NCBI RefSeq assembly: GCF_001593385.1
Contig: NZ_LUVZ01000012.1
Coordinates: 62,001-126,000, forward strand
Direction of reading: 5' to 3'
Source: Chryseobacterium cucumeris
GTDB lineage: Bacteria; Bacteroidota; Bacteroidia; Flavobacteriales; Weeksellaceae
Length of the DNA: 64,000 bases
Part shown: positions 26,699 through 34,176 of the stretch, in pieces
How the letters are laid out: each line of letters begins with the position of its first letter
Numbering within the stretch: the first letter of the stretch is position 1
Notes under the pieces: model-generated
The model's database searches: none
What the model was told of the DNA's origin: nothing
What the model saw: only the letters and a program-made list of their open reading frames with translations
Made by a program: the position numbers and the translations under genes

Positions 26699-27346
26699 TT
26701 ATTCTAAAGAGTTTATGAGTTCTTTAGGGGTAATATTATATTGATCTGCAAATAATCTGGAAAAGTAATGCACATCATTATACCCTACTGCATATGCGAT
26801 TTGAGAGATAGATTTTTGTATATAGTCGTCTATCATCTGTTTAGCTTTATGAAGTCGCAAGACTCTTATATATTTATTAGGCGTCAGATACACCAGGTTG
26901 GCCACTTTTCGGTGTAACTGCCTTTCACTCACGGCCATTTTATAGGAAAGCTCATAAAGGTTTAATTCATTCTGGTTCAAAGAGCCAAAAATTTCTTTTT
27001 CTAAGTTGACAAGCCAATCCTGATCTACTTTTGCTATTTTCTGGGGATTAATCTCGTCTGTGCACAACCCGCGAACATTTTCATTGGATTCGTAGATATC
27101 AAAAATTTCCGGTCGGCCACGAAATGTCAGATTCAGTGTTTTTGCTTTTGTTTTCAGCATCATTTCTTCAATAATATCACTTATTTCCTTGCTGCTTGAA
27201 AATATGATTTCATCCTTTTTTTCTTTATGATGTAATGCTGTGCTTTTGCTTACCGTAATGATATTCTCTAACGGGTTTCTAATATTCTGGATAATCTGTT
27301 CCAAAACATCAGGAGAGTTCCAGTCTATAGTTTTTGCTGTATTCAT
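26699..27346 (-). CDS. AraC-family transcriptional regulator
   Basis: The 215-residue protein ends with a double helix-turn-helix of the AraC/XylS type (about 120-212: SYKMAVSERQLHRKVANLVYLTPNKYIRVLRLHKAKQMI, then SISQIAYAVGYNDVHYFSRLFADQYNITPKEL). The N-terminal part (about 1-110) is short and has no recognisable sensor fold; it may derive from the linker of a hybrid histidine kinase. It is encoded inside the exporter operon, 18 bp before the NHLP gene and 42 bp after the acyltransferase gene. It probably regulates the peptide locus. Confidence 0.85.
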   Translation of the reverse strand: MNTAKTIDWNSPDVLEQIIQNIRNPLENIITVSKSTALHHKEKKDEIIFSSSKEISDIIEEMMLKTKAKTLNLTFRGRPEIFDIYESNENVRGLCTDEINPQKIAKVDQDWLVNLEKEIFGSLNQNELNLYELSYKMAVSERQLHRKVANLVYLTPNKYIRVLRLHKAKQMIDDYIQKSISQIAYAVGYNDVHYFSRLFADQYNITPKELINSLE

Positions 27347-27388
27347 TTTAAAAGGGGGATTTTATTAAACAGTTTTGTAATTTCATTT

Positions 27389-27991
27389 TTAGCTAACCAG
27401 ATATCTATTGGCATCATAAAAACCTTTAAGCCCCTCATAGTTCATGGATACAGGAATTGTTTCAGATCCCAGATAATTAATAGAATCGCCTATTACATCG
27501 GCTTTTATGCCCATCAGGTTCATTACTCTTAAAAGCTTGCTGTCGCATTCTGCAAAGGCAATACTATTTTTGTCATTACAAATTGGAGTAATGGCAGAGA
27601 CCATTAATCTCTTAAACAATGTACGGTCTTGATTGGTTTTGTTTGTTGCAAATCTTCCAATATGCCATACTGAAGAGGCGTTTTGAGAACAACCAACGTC
27701 TAAAGGATTGATATTGAATAACTTTTGAATAGGAAGTATTGTTTTATAATCCCACTTAATTACTCTTATAGAACCTTGAATGCTTCCCATTGTATCTTTT
27801 ACAACAAAAATTTCAGAATTTTTGAAATAGCTTAGTTCTTCATTATATACATCTTTAACATCATTTTGAATTTCCATTTCTGGTATGACATTATCAGAAT
27901 GATGATTGAAGTTTTCTTCTACTACAAATTGGGCTAGCTCTGCGAGCTGTTCCAGCTCTAATTGGTTTAAGTAATTTTGTGTGATTCTCAT
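27389..27991 (-). CDS. N-acyltransferase of AHL-synthase/FeeM-like GNAT type, first gene of exporter operon
   Basis: This 200-residue protein has the layout of GNAT enzymes related to autoinducer synthases and N-acyl amino acid synthases. There is a beta region with GSIQGSIRVIKW (compare the GxxxGxxRL strand), and WHIGRFATNK corresponds to the E-x-S-R-F/L-A-V strand. A helix with LFKRLMVSAI and AFAECDSKLLRVMNLMGI follow. Such enzymes usually take acyl-ACP or acyl-CoA. Fatty-acylating GNATs are known in some NHLP-type RiPP pathways (selidamides), so acylation of a Lys in a precursor core is a plausible role. A signalling role is the alternative, given the divergent LuxR-type gene. It has its own -7 box and dyad operator upstream. 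Confidence 0.65.
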   Translation of the reverse strand: MRITQNYLNQLELEQLAELAQFVVEENFNHHSDNVIPEMEIQNDVKDVYNEELSYFKNSEIFVVKDTMGSIQGSIRVIKWDYKTILPIQKLFNINPLDVGCSQNASSVWHIGRFATNKTNQDRTLFKRLMVSAITPICNDKNSIAFAECDSKLLRVMNLMGIKADVIGDSINYLGSETIPVSMNYEGLKGFYDANRYLVS

Positions 27992-28008
27992 GGCTTAGTT
28001 GTTTTTAA

Positions 28009-28016
28009 CAAATCTA
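28009..28016 (-). promoter_or_regulatory. -7 box of the exporter operon
   Basis: Minus-strand TAGATTTG fits TAnnTTTG and lies 17 bp before the acyltransferase ATG. No -33 TTTG is found at the usual 19-bp distance. The dyad at 28038-28055 occupies this region. Confidence 0.65.
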
Positions 28017-28037
28017 CTTGGCAGGGATGTCAATTCC

Positions 28038-28055
28038 ACTACACCATATTGTAGT
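28038..28055. promoter_or_regulatory. 18-bp dyad operator, proximal site of exporter operon
   Basis: The sequence actacaccatattgtagt has inverted arms actaca and tgtagt. Its centre (28046.5) is 37.5 bp from the end of the -7 box, i.e. near -42 from the expected transcript start, the usual place for a class II activator. Confidence 0.7.
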
Positions 28056-28075
28056 ATTCAACTGAAAGCCAAACA

Positions 28076-28093
28076 ACTACACTTTGGTGTAGT
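28076..28093. promoter_or_regulatory. 18-bp dyad operator, distal site
   Basis: The sequence actacactttggtgtagt has perfect 7-bp arms actacac and gtgtagt. It lies 38 bp, centre to centre, from the proximal site, between the divergent acyltransferase and LuxR-type genes. Confidence 0.7.
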
Positions 28094-28213
28094 CATCTGA
28101 GTTTTCTTTATAAAAACTTAATCCCTATTTAGGGATTTAAATAAATAACCATGATTTAATGTGAAAAAGAAAAATTTTATACCGTAATACCATATATTAT
28201 GTTCATTTTATAT

Positions 28214-28221
28214 TATTTTTG
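28214..28221 (+). promoter_or_regulatory. -7 box of the LuxR-type regulator gene
   Basis: TATTTTTG fits TAnnTTTG and lies 21 bp before ATG 28243. It rules out the in-frame TTG at 28219, which falls within the box. Confidence 0.55.
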
Positions 28222-28242
28222 TATAAAACTGACAAAATAAGC

Positions 28243-29001
28243 ATGGATGAAAAGGATTCTTTCTTTAATCATAGGAATACAATAAGCAGCGTAACGGAAG
28301 AGGAGAAGGAACAACAATTCAGTTATCTGGAATCGATTAAGGCATTTTCAAGAGCCACCTACACAAGTATTTATGTAATTGACTATATGAAGCAGGGGTT
28401 TGAATATGTTTCGGACAACCCGCTTTTTCTTTGTGGCAATACTCCAGAGCAAGTACTGGAGATGGGATATGCTTTTTATTTTAAATATGTTCCTCAAAAG
28501 GACCTGGAACTCTTGTTAAAGATCAATTCTGTAGGATTTGATTTTTATGATAAGATTCCTCTTGAAAAAAGGCTGGATTATACCATTTCTTATGATTTTC
28601 ATATTATAAACAAGGAAAATAAAAAGATTTTAGTTAATCAAAAATTAACGCCTTTATTTCTTAATAAGGATGGAAAAATATGGAAGGCAGTATGTCTTAT
28701 TTCCATTTCTTCAGAGAGAGACTCGGGGAATATTAAAATATATCAAAACGGAGAAAATAAAGTCTATCATTACAGGCTGGACCAAGATATATGGGAAGCA
28801 GAAAAAAAAGCAGTCTTATCCAAACGAGAACTTGAAATTTTACAGCTTTGTGCAAGAGGCTTTACGATCAATGATATCGCAAAAGCTATATTTGTTTCTC
28901 CGGATACGGTAAAGTTCCATCGAAGAAAGCTATTTGAAAGACTAGAGGTGAGCAGCATTACAGAGGCTATTGCATATGCTACAAATAATAAGCTGATTTA
29001 A
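28243..29001 (+). CDS. LuxR-type helix-turn-helix regulator with PAS-like sensor domain
   Basis: This 252-residue protein has an N-terminal alpha/beta sensor resembling PAS domains used by Bacteroidota LuxR-type regulators (about 25-175: YVIDYMKQGFEYVSDNPLFLCGNTPEQVLEMGYAFYFKYVPQKDLELL). The C-terminal GerE/LuxR domain is about 185-250 (LSKRELEILQLCARGFTINDIAKAIFVSPDTVKFHRRKLFERLEV). It is not an AHL-binding domain. The gene is divergent from the acyltransferase/exporter operon, and the two 18-bp dyads between them are the right size for a dimeric LuxR-type HTH. It is the leading candidate activator of the peptide locus. Confidence 0.85.
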   Translation: MDEKDSFFNHRNTISSVTEEEKEQQFSYLESIKAFSRATYTSIYVIDYMKQGFEYVSDNPLFLCGNTPEQVLEMGYAFYFKYVPQKDLELLLKINSVGFDFYDKIPLEKRLDYTISYDFHIINKENKKILVNQKLTPLFLNKDGKIWKAVCLISISSERDSGNIKIYQNGENKVYHYRLDQDIWEAEKKAVLSKRELEILQLCARGFTINDIAKAIFVSPDTVKFHRRKLFERLEVSSITEAIAYATNNKLI

Positions 29002-29245
29002 GTAAGAATGTCTCCTGTATAATTATAAACAGGGACAATAAAAATATAATATAGGCTCTTCTTCCCTGGATATATACTCAGATGTTAAAATCAGTCCGGT
29101 GAAAAGTTCTTTAAGAGTAATAGAAATCTCTTATCTAAAAATGAATACTCCATGGTTTCAAAGAAAACCTGTGGATAGGAGAGCTTGGGTTATTAAAAAA
29201 GTAAGAATTATCTTCTGTTGAAAGGAAAAATATTCTAATAAAGAT

Positions 29246-30034
29246 CTATTTCTTTTTCAAATATTGTGAAGTATCAACAAGTTCATATTTAGGGCTTCTT
29301 TTCAGGAACTCATTAAGAAATGCTGTATGGGTAGCTCCCATAATGATCAGAACCCGATCATCTTTTGTAACAGGAAGTTGGTTTAAGTTTGAAAATATTC
29401 TTAAATTCCTTTTATAAAATTTACTCGCTTCATCTGCACCTTCAAAATTTCCTTTAGTACTGCTATACGTTAATATATCCGCATTAATGTTAATCAAACC
29501 TTCTAAAGTCTCTTTTGAATTGAAGAATATTAATTTTTCTAAGGTTGACAAACTCTCCACTTTAGCAAATTTTTTAAAAAGGTTAAGTTTATAATTCTTT
29601 GAAGTCAAACTGTCTACCGGATCTTTCAACTCATCTGCAATATTATAGTTGTACATTGCCGTTTCTTTATCATCAATTCCATAGATATTTTTTACCCCTG
29701 AAACTTTGGCGACTTGATAGGCTAATGCCTCTACTTCTCCTTTATATTTAGTCTTATATTTTCCGTCATGTAAAAAATTAGAATAATCTTTATTAAGTTC
29801 TTCATTATTATTTGGAATGATTTCTACACAAATCATTGTCGGTTTAAAATCTGCCAGCATATTAATTATAGCATCAATCTCAACATTGTTCTTGTCTGAA
29901 TCGTATTTTACCTTGTTGGCATCAGTAGTATTTCCCATATGGAAAACACCTAAGTTCAAAACTTTAGGTTTTTGTCCAAATAGATTAAACCAACCCAATA
30001 CGATGATTAATAATATGATTTTTCTTATTTCCAT
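29246..30034 (-). CDS. secreted DUF5694-like protein (TraB/Tiki-related fold)
   Basis: This 262-residue protein has a signal peptide (MEIRKIILLIIVLGWFNLFGQ). The family signature is VLNLGVFHMGN near the mature N-terminus, ICVEIIPNN in the middle and VLIIMGATHTAFLNEFL near the end. These His/Glu residues form the putative metal site of the TraB/PrgY/Tiki superfamily, some members of which are metallopeptidases. The gene starts 29 bp after the LanM-like gene stop and is probably co-transcribed with it. A periplasmic peptidase or an immunity function for the exported peptide would be consistent with this position, but neither is shown. Confidence 0.7.
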   Translation of the reverse strand: MEIRKIILLIIVLGWFNLFGQKPKVLNLGVFHMGNTTDANKVKYDSDKNNVEIDAIINMLADFKPTMICVEIIPNNNEELNKDYSNFLHDGKYKTKYKGEVEALAYQVAKVSGVKNIYGIDDKETAMYNYNIADELKDPVDSLTSKNYKLNLFKKFAKVESLSTLEKLIFFNSKETLEGLININADILTYSSTKGNFEGADEASKFYKRNLRIFSNLNQLPVTKDDRVLIIMGATHTAFLNEFLKRSPKYELVDTSQYLKKK

Positions 30035-30063
30035 AACTTTAAATGATGTTTAACTATAAATAT

Positions 30064-31551
30064 CTACCTAAGCTGTTCAAATATAACTTTCTTCTGGAAC
30101 TCTAAATCCTCCTGAGAAAGCTTGTTTAATTTTCTTTCGATGTTTTCTACTGCACTAAGCTCAAAAAAATCTTTTATGACTCCAAATTCTGTGTGTAAAT
30201 CTCTGGATGATGTATTCACCTCAAAATAAGGAATATCTCCTCTTAACATTTGAGCGATTTCATGTTGCAGAATAAAACGTAAATCAGAGCCTTCGGGAAT
30301 ATCTTTAAAAGCAATGGAAAGATAATCTTCAATTCTATGGGTGTATTTTTTTCTGTCCTTTTGATTGTTGGGTAAATTCATGACATTTAAAATTTTACCA
30401 TATACATTGGTCGAACGCCATATATACCTTACAGGAAGGTTATTGAATTTTTGAATGGGTGAACGATCAGATAGTAAAAATGCTTTTTCACTTAGAAACA
30501 GATTATAACATTTTTCAAAGCCTGAGATAAACTGATCGGAATATTCATCCACGAAAACATTCTTACCGTTGAATGTGGGAATATTGTTCTGAATATAATC
30601 TACTTTGACTGATTTGTATTCCATTTTCCAGTCTTTGGTAAACTTATTGACACCTTCTTTTTTGGTCACAAAGGCATGCGTGTTTTTTGAATACCCCAAA
30701 CCACACATTCCTGCCGGAATAAATTTCGCATCATTCCCAAAAGGTAAAAGCGCACAATTAATTACAGTATCCTGCTTATCTATATTTTCTAAATTAAGAG
30801 TATCAAACGATTTGAAATTATCTCTGAGATGCTCTGAAATCTGAGGCTGTATTGAAGTTTCATGATCAATCACTACAGGTGTATCTCCATTAGCAATAAG
30901 GTTTTCAGCATGAAAATCCGTAGAATTTAAAAGATAAAGAATACATAATAAGTATCCCGCTCTTTCATAATAACTCTTTATTTCACTTTCTGAATTGCAT
31001 GGTTTTCCCAGTACAAATTCCTGCCAATGATACTCTTTTTTATTGAGGATTTGATATTTGTAATTGCCCAGGGATATATGATCATTAATCCAGTCTAGGA
31101 AATAAAAAAGAGAATGAGAAATTGATGCATTGGTTGGCTTGAAAACCAGTTTATTTCCATTTTCTAAAAAAACCATAGAGGTTGAAAAACCATTATGAAA
31201 ATCACCCTCTCCTATTTTAATATCCTGAACTGCAATAGATTCATTTTCAATTAACATATTGTCAAATAGTTCTGCAGAACAATCTTTATATGATTCAATG
31301 ATCTTGGTGTATTGATTGTGAATTTTATTTTTCTGCAGAGGTAAGTACTCCTCTAAAACAGGAAATTGACGACGAATGTTTTGCCAGTTATCTTTTATTA
31401 AATATTCAAAGAAATCTTCAAAAGTTAATTCATTATTATTTCTAATAAATTCAGGCAGCATCCTTGTGATATTCCTCTCATAAATAGAGCATAGATAAGA
31501 TGTCATTCTTTCTTCAACAAAGGTGGGTTCTTTTAAAGTGGAATTGGTCAT
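30064..31551 (-). CDS. stand-alone LanM-type lanthipeptide dehydratase domain (DUF4135), no cyclase
   Basis: This 495-residue protein matches only the dehydratase half of class II lanthipeptide synthetases. The kinase-like ATP site includes FKPTNAS (Lys138), [10 protein letters not shown] (Asp212, His214, Asn217) and VIDHET (Asp229). The elimination-site motif [15 protein letters not shown] supplies Arg375, Arg379 and Thr381. Full LanM proteins are about 900-1100 residues and end in a zinc LanC cyclase; here the chain stops after the dehydratase, and no LanC gene is in the window. It should phosphorylate and eliminate Ser/Thr in a precursor core to give dehydroamino acids, with cyclisation absent, spontaneous or encoded elsewhere. 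Twin precursors with SC-x3-SC cores are encoded just upstream. Confidence 0.85.
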   Translation of the reverse strand: MTNSTLKEPTFVEERMTSYLCSIYERNITRMLPEFIRNNNELTFEDFFEYLIKDNWQNIRRQFPVLEEYLPLQKNKIHNQYTKIIESYKDCSAELFDNMLIENESIAVQDIKIGEGDFHNGFSTSMVFLENGNKLVFKPTNASISHSLFYFLDWINDHISLGNYKYQILNKKEYHWQEFVLGKPCNSESEIKSYYERAGYLLCILYLLNSTDFHAENLIANGDTPVVIDHETSIQPQISEHLRDNFKSFDTLNLENIDKQDTVINCALLPFGNDAKFIPAGMCGLGYSKNTHAFVTKKEGVNKFTKDWKMEYKSVKVDYIQNNIPTFNGKNVFVDEYSDQFISGFEKCYNLFLSEKAFLLSDRSPIQKFNNLPVRYIWRSTNVYGKILNVMNLPNNQKDRKKYTHRIEDYLSIAFKDIPEGSDLRFILQHEIAQMLRGDIPYFEVNTSSRDLHTEFGVIKDFFELSAVENIERKLNKLSQEDLEFQKKVIFEQLR

Positions 31552-31740
31552 TTTCTATTAATTTTTAATATTTATAACATTCTTAAAGACTTTTCTTTTC
31601 TATAAATGGATTCAAGGTTATTATCTCTGACAAAATTTTTACCATTTTGATTAAATACACTTTATTCATCCAGGCCCGACACTCAATATATTCAATTGAA
31701 AATCAATCGCTTTAACAGGAAGTCATGGTGTAAAATAAAT

Positions 31741-31772
31741 AAAAAGAGAATGTGCATTCTCTTTTTATTTAT
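31741..31772 (-). terminator. terminator after the twin precursor genes
   Basis: Perfect 12-bp arms aaaaagagaatg (31741-31752) and cattctcttttt (31755-31766) follow the precursor stop by about 25 bp. The A run becomes a U run in the minus-strand transcript. Confidence 0.75.
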
Positions 31773-31794
31773 GTATTCAGTTTTTATGAATATA

Positions 31795-32169
31795 CTAACC
31801 TTCAGTAGTAGCAGTATCTTCAGTCAAACCGTTTCCAAAGCAGCTTAAGAACTGGCAGCTTCCGATTGGAACTGTTTTACCACCTGCAACCATTCCTAAT
31901 TCTTCTTCTGATAATTCAAATTCTTCGATATCACCTCCAAATAGAGCATATGAAAGATATGATAGGTTGATGTAGTAGGTATCATTATCTACTTGATCTA
32001 CAACCACGATTTTTTTGTTTCCTCCAAGAGTAAAATCTGAATGAAGCTCTTTAATTGCCTCAACAGGGTTGTTTACTAATCTTGCTTTGTAATCTGCATC
32101 GTTTAAAGCTTTAAACATTACTTCTCTAACTAGTTCTTTTTTCTCTTCTGAAATTGCTTGATAACTCAT
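31795..32169 (-). CDS. NHLP-type RiPP precursor 1 (GG leader, Cys-containing core)
   Basis: This 124-residue peptide has a 97-residue leader of the NHLP type: KKELVREVMFKALNDADYKARLVNNPVEAIKEL, then KKIVVVDQVDNDTYYINLS, ending EEELGMVAGG. The 27-residue core begins KTVPIGSCQFLSCFG, with two Ser-Cys pairs, and ends in a Thr-rich acidic tail (five of six Ser/Thr beyond the pairs are Thr). The GG is the expected C39 cleavage site. Ser/Thr plus Cys make it a good substrate for the LanM-type dehydratase encoded 243 bp downstream. The leader insertion SYLSYALFGGD before the acidic segment is shared only with precursor 2. Confidence 0.88.
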   Translation of the reverse strand: MSYQAISEEKKELVREVMFKALNDADYKARLVNNPVEAIKELHSDFTLGGNKKIVVVDQVDNDTYYINLSYLSYALFGGDIEEFELSEEELGMVAGGKTVPIGSCQFLSCFGNGLTEDTATTEG

Positions 32170-32227
32170 AATTTTTGAATTTTTAAATGTTAATTAATTT
32201 TTTTGTTTTTATTTATTGTATCTAGAT

Positions 32228-32599
32228 TTATACTATTTCTGCAGATGGTTCTGTTATACTACCACCAAAGCAGCTTAAGAACTGGCAGCTTCCGATTGGA
32301 ACTGTTTTACCTCCGGCAACCATTCCTAATTCTTCTTCTGATAATTCAAATTCTTCAATATCACCTCCAAATAGAGCATATGAAAGATATGATAGGTTGA
32401 TGTAGTAGGTATCATTATCTACCTGATCTACAACAGCGATTTTTTTGTTTCCTCCAAGGGTAAAGTTCGGGTGCAATTCTTTGATTGCCTCAATAGGGTT
32501 ACTTACTAATCTTGCTTTATAAGCTGCATCATTTAAAGCTTTGAACATAACGTCTCTAACTAGTTCTTTTTTCTCTTCCGAGATGGCTTGATAACTCAT
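32228..32599 (-). CDS. NHLP-type RiPP precursor 2 (near-duplicate of precursor 1)
   Basis: This 123-residue peptide has a leader almost identical to precursor 1 and the same GG site after residue 97. The 26-residue core again starts KTVPIGSCQFLSCFG and then diverges completely (GSITEPSAEIV). It is 58 bp upstream of precursor 1 on the same strand. Identity up to core position 15 and divergence after it is typical of precursor duplication with selection on a fixed ring-forming block. It is probably co-transcribed with precursor 1. Confidence 0.88.
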   Translation of the reverse strand: MSYQAISEEKKELVRDVMFKALNDAAYKARLVSNPIEAIKELHPNFTLGGNKKIAVVDQVDNDTYYINLSYLSYALFGGDIEEFELSEEELGMVAGGKTVPIGSCQFLSCFGGSITEPSAEIV

Positions 32600-32652
32600 A
32601 ATTTCTAAATTTTTAAGTTTTAATGTTTATTTTATTTTTATATTCTTTATTT

Positions 32653-32694
32653 AAGGCGCACACTGCTCCAGAGAAGGCTTTTCAAAGCGCCTTC
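32653..32694 (-). terminator. possible hairpin downstream of the 324-residue gene
   Basis: Competing stems gaaggc/gccttc (32673-32678 with 32689-32694) and aaggcgc/gcgcctt (32653-32659 with 32687-32693) lie between the unknown gene stop and precursor 2. No clear T run follows, so this may be attenuation or a processing site rather than a strong terminator. Confidence 0.3.
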
Positions 32695-32734
32695 CAGACA
32701 ATAGTTATGACTTATATGATGGGTGATCTTTTAG

Positions 32735-33709
32735 TTAAAAACTAAAGAGATATCTTTTAATAATCCCCCTGGAGTTGGTTTCCATGGATAGGAACAAACT
32801 AGAGAAAAGGGGCTTAAGGATAGAGATATATTTTGATTCAATGACTTTATCTTTCCATTTATTAATTTGCACCTCATCAAATTTTTGGGATGAGTAAAGG
32901 GAAAATTTCATTTCAAAGAATTGTAATATGAGTTTTATCTCCGGATTTTTTATTTTTTTTCCTTCAATTCCTGCAAATGCCAATGAAAAAAGCCTTTGTT
33001 CGTCTTCACTATTTTTAGTCAAGGTGATGATAGCTTTCACGACGATCGTTACCGTTTGACAAACATTAATTACTTCACTTTCTTTTTCAATGTTAAAATT
33101 ATTTGTCCAATGACCTACAGGATAGGCAAATTGATCTCCATCAATTAAATATTTTAACATATCATTACACAAACTAAATGCTCTATCCACTTCATTAAAT
33201 AAAAGATGTGTTTTAATTATATTTTGTATCTGCAACGTCTTATGGGTGAATAACTCAGGATATTTTCCCAAAAGATAATCATCATTTTGAATGGCTAGAT
33301 GAGAGTATTGAATTGATTTTTCATAATTATTCAATTTATAATGATAAAGTGCCATTATTGGGAAATAACCCATATGTAAAATAGCCTTTTCATTGTCATT
33401 CAGATCTACTTTAGCCATGCATTCATTAATCTTCGTACAGGTCTCTTCAGATCTTATGTCTTTTTTTTGTAATTCGATAGCAAGGCTAGAGAATAATAAA
33501 AATAGATCATTAGTAATCTCAACATTCTCTATTCTTACCTCTTGATCGATAAGTTCAGTTAATTTTTCTCTGGTTAATTTTTCCAATTTTAACAGTGGCA
33601 TGTCATCATTTTGAAACATAATTTTGAGAAAACTATTTATTGTTTGCATAGAATACTTTGAATGCATTGGTCTTTCCAAAGTGTTTTCTAAATTCCGACT
33701 AACCATCAT
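32735..33709 (-). CDS. unknown helical (TPR-like) protein between precursor genes
   Basis: I do not recognise this 324-residue protein. It is helical throughout, with stretches that resemble TPR pairs (YFPIMALYHYKLNNYEKSIQYSHLAIQNDDY; KTLQIQNIIKTHLLFNEVDRAFSLCNDML). It has no signal peptide, transmembrane helix, HTH or catalytic motif that I can identify. Similar all-helical proteins in Gram-positive peptide loci (Rgg/PlcR type) bind signal peptides, but those carry an N-terminal HTH that is missing here. Position among four NHLP precursor genes suggests precursor handling or regulation. Confidence 0.6.
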   Translation of the reverse strand: MMVSRNLENTLERPMHSKYSMQTINSFLKIMFQNDDMPLLKLEKLTREKLTELIDQEVRIENVEITNDLFLLFSSLAIELQKKDIRSEETCTKINECMAKVDLNDNEKAILHMGYFPIMALYHYKLNNYEKSIQYSHLAIQNDDYLLGKYPELFTHKTLQIQNIIKTHLLFNEVDRAFSLCNDMLKYLIDGDQFAYPVGHWTNNFNIEKESEVINVCQTVTIVVKAIITLTKNSEDEQRLFSLAFAGIEGKKIKNPEIKLILQFFEMKFSLYSSQKFDEVQINKWKDKVIESKYISILKPLFSSLFLSMETNSRGIIKRYLFSF

Positions 33710-33823
33710 ACTATTAAAATTACATGTTAAAATTATTTTTTTAAGTTCTCACTATTATTTATTCTGCGCAGTCATGGATAACAATTCTTTTTGTATGACT
33801 TCTACATTCCATGATATTGCTTT

Positions 33824-34153
33824 TTATATTTTAATACAATTTTTAAAAGCAGGAAATAAAGAGTCGGCTAAATCTTTCCAAATCATTTGTCCTCCTCCTG
33901 CAATTATTTCTAATTGTTCTTCTGTCAGTTCTGTATTTTCTAACTCAGGCTCTGCTGGTATATTCAAATACACTTTAGATTTATCTGTCTGATCAACAAC
34001 AACCAGCTCTTTTCCCTCAGGCAAAACCACTACTACACCTGTCAGTTTTTCTATTGCTTCTATTGGGTTTGAGAGTAGTTCTTTTCTAAATTCCGCATCT
34101 TCCCAAGCTTTAGATATAACTGCCTGTATAATTTGTTCTTTTTTGTCTTCCAT
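33824..34153 (-). CDS. NHLP-type RiPP precursor 3
   Basis: This 109-residue peptide has a canonical NHLP leader: IQAVISKAWEDAEFRKELLSNPIEAIEKLTG, LPEGKELVVVDQTDKSKVYLNIPAEPELENTELTEEQLEIIAGG. The 22-residue core GQMIWKDLADSLFPAFKNCI (plus KI) is amphipathic with three Lys and one Cys. ATG 34153 is chosen over an in-frame codon at 34210, because the extra residues would be encoded by the first unit of the 124-bp tandem repeat. The core looks like a membrane-active helix and, with one Cys and one Ser, could form at most one thioether. Lys residues are possible acylation sites. Confidence 0.85.
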   Translation of the reverse strand: MEDKKEQIIQAVISKAWEDAEFRKELLSNPIEAIEKLTGVVVVLPEGKELVVVDQTDKSKVYLNIPAEPELENTELTEEQLEIIAGGGQMIWKDLADSLFPAFKNCIKI

Positions 34154-34176
34154 AACATTGCCATTTTGTTGATGTA

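Noticed and set aside
28038..28093. BlaI/MecI operators, because of TACA/TGTA cores
   Set aside because: No BlaI or BlaR-like gene is present in the window, and the position upstream of promoters without -33 boxes suits an activator better.
28219..28242. TTG start for the LuxR-type gene
   Set aside because: It lies within the -7 box; ATG 28243 is 21 bp after the box.
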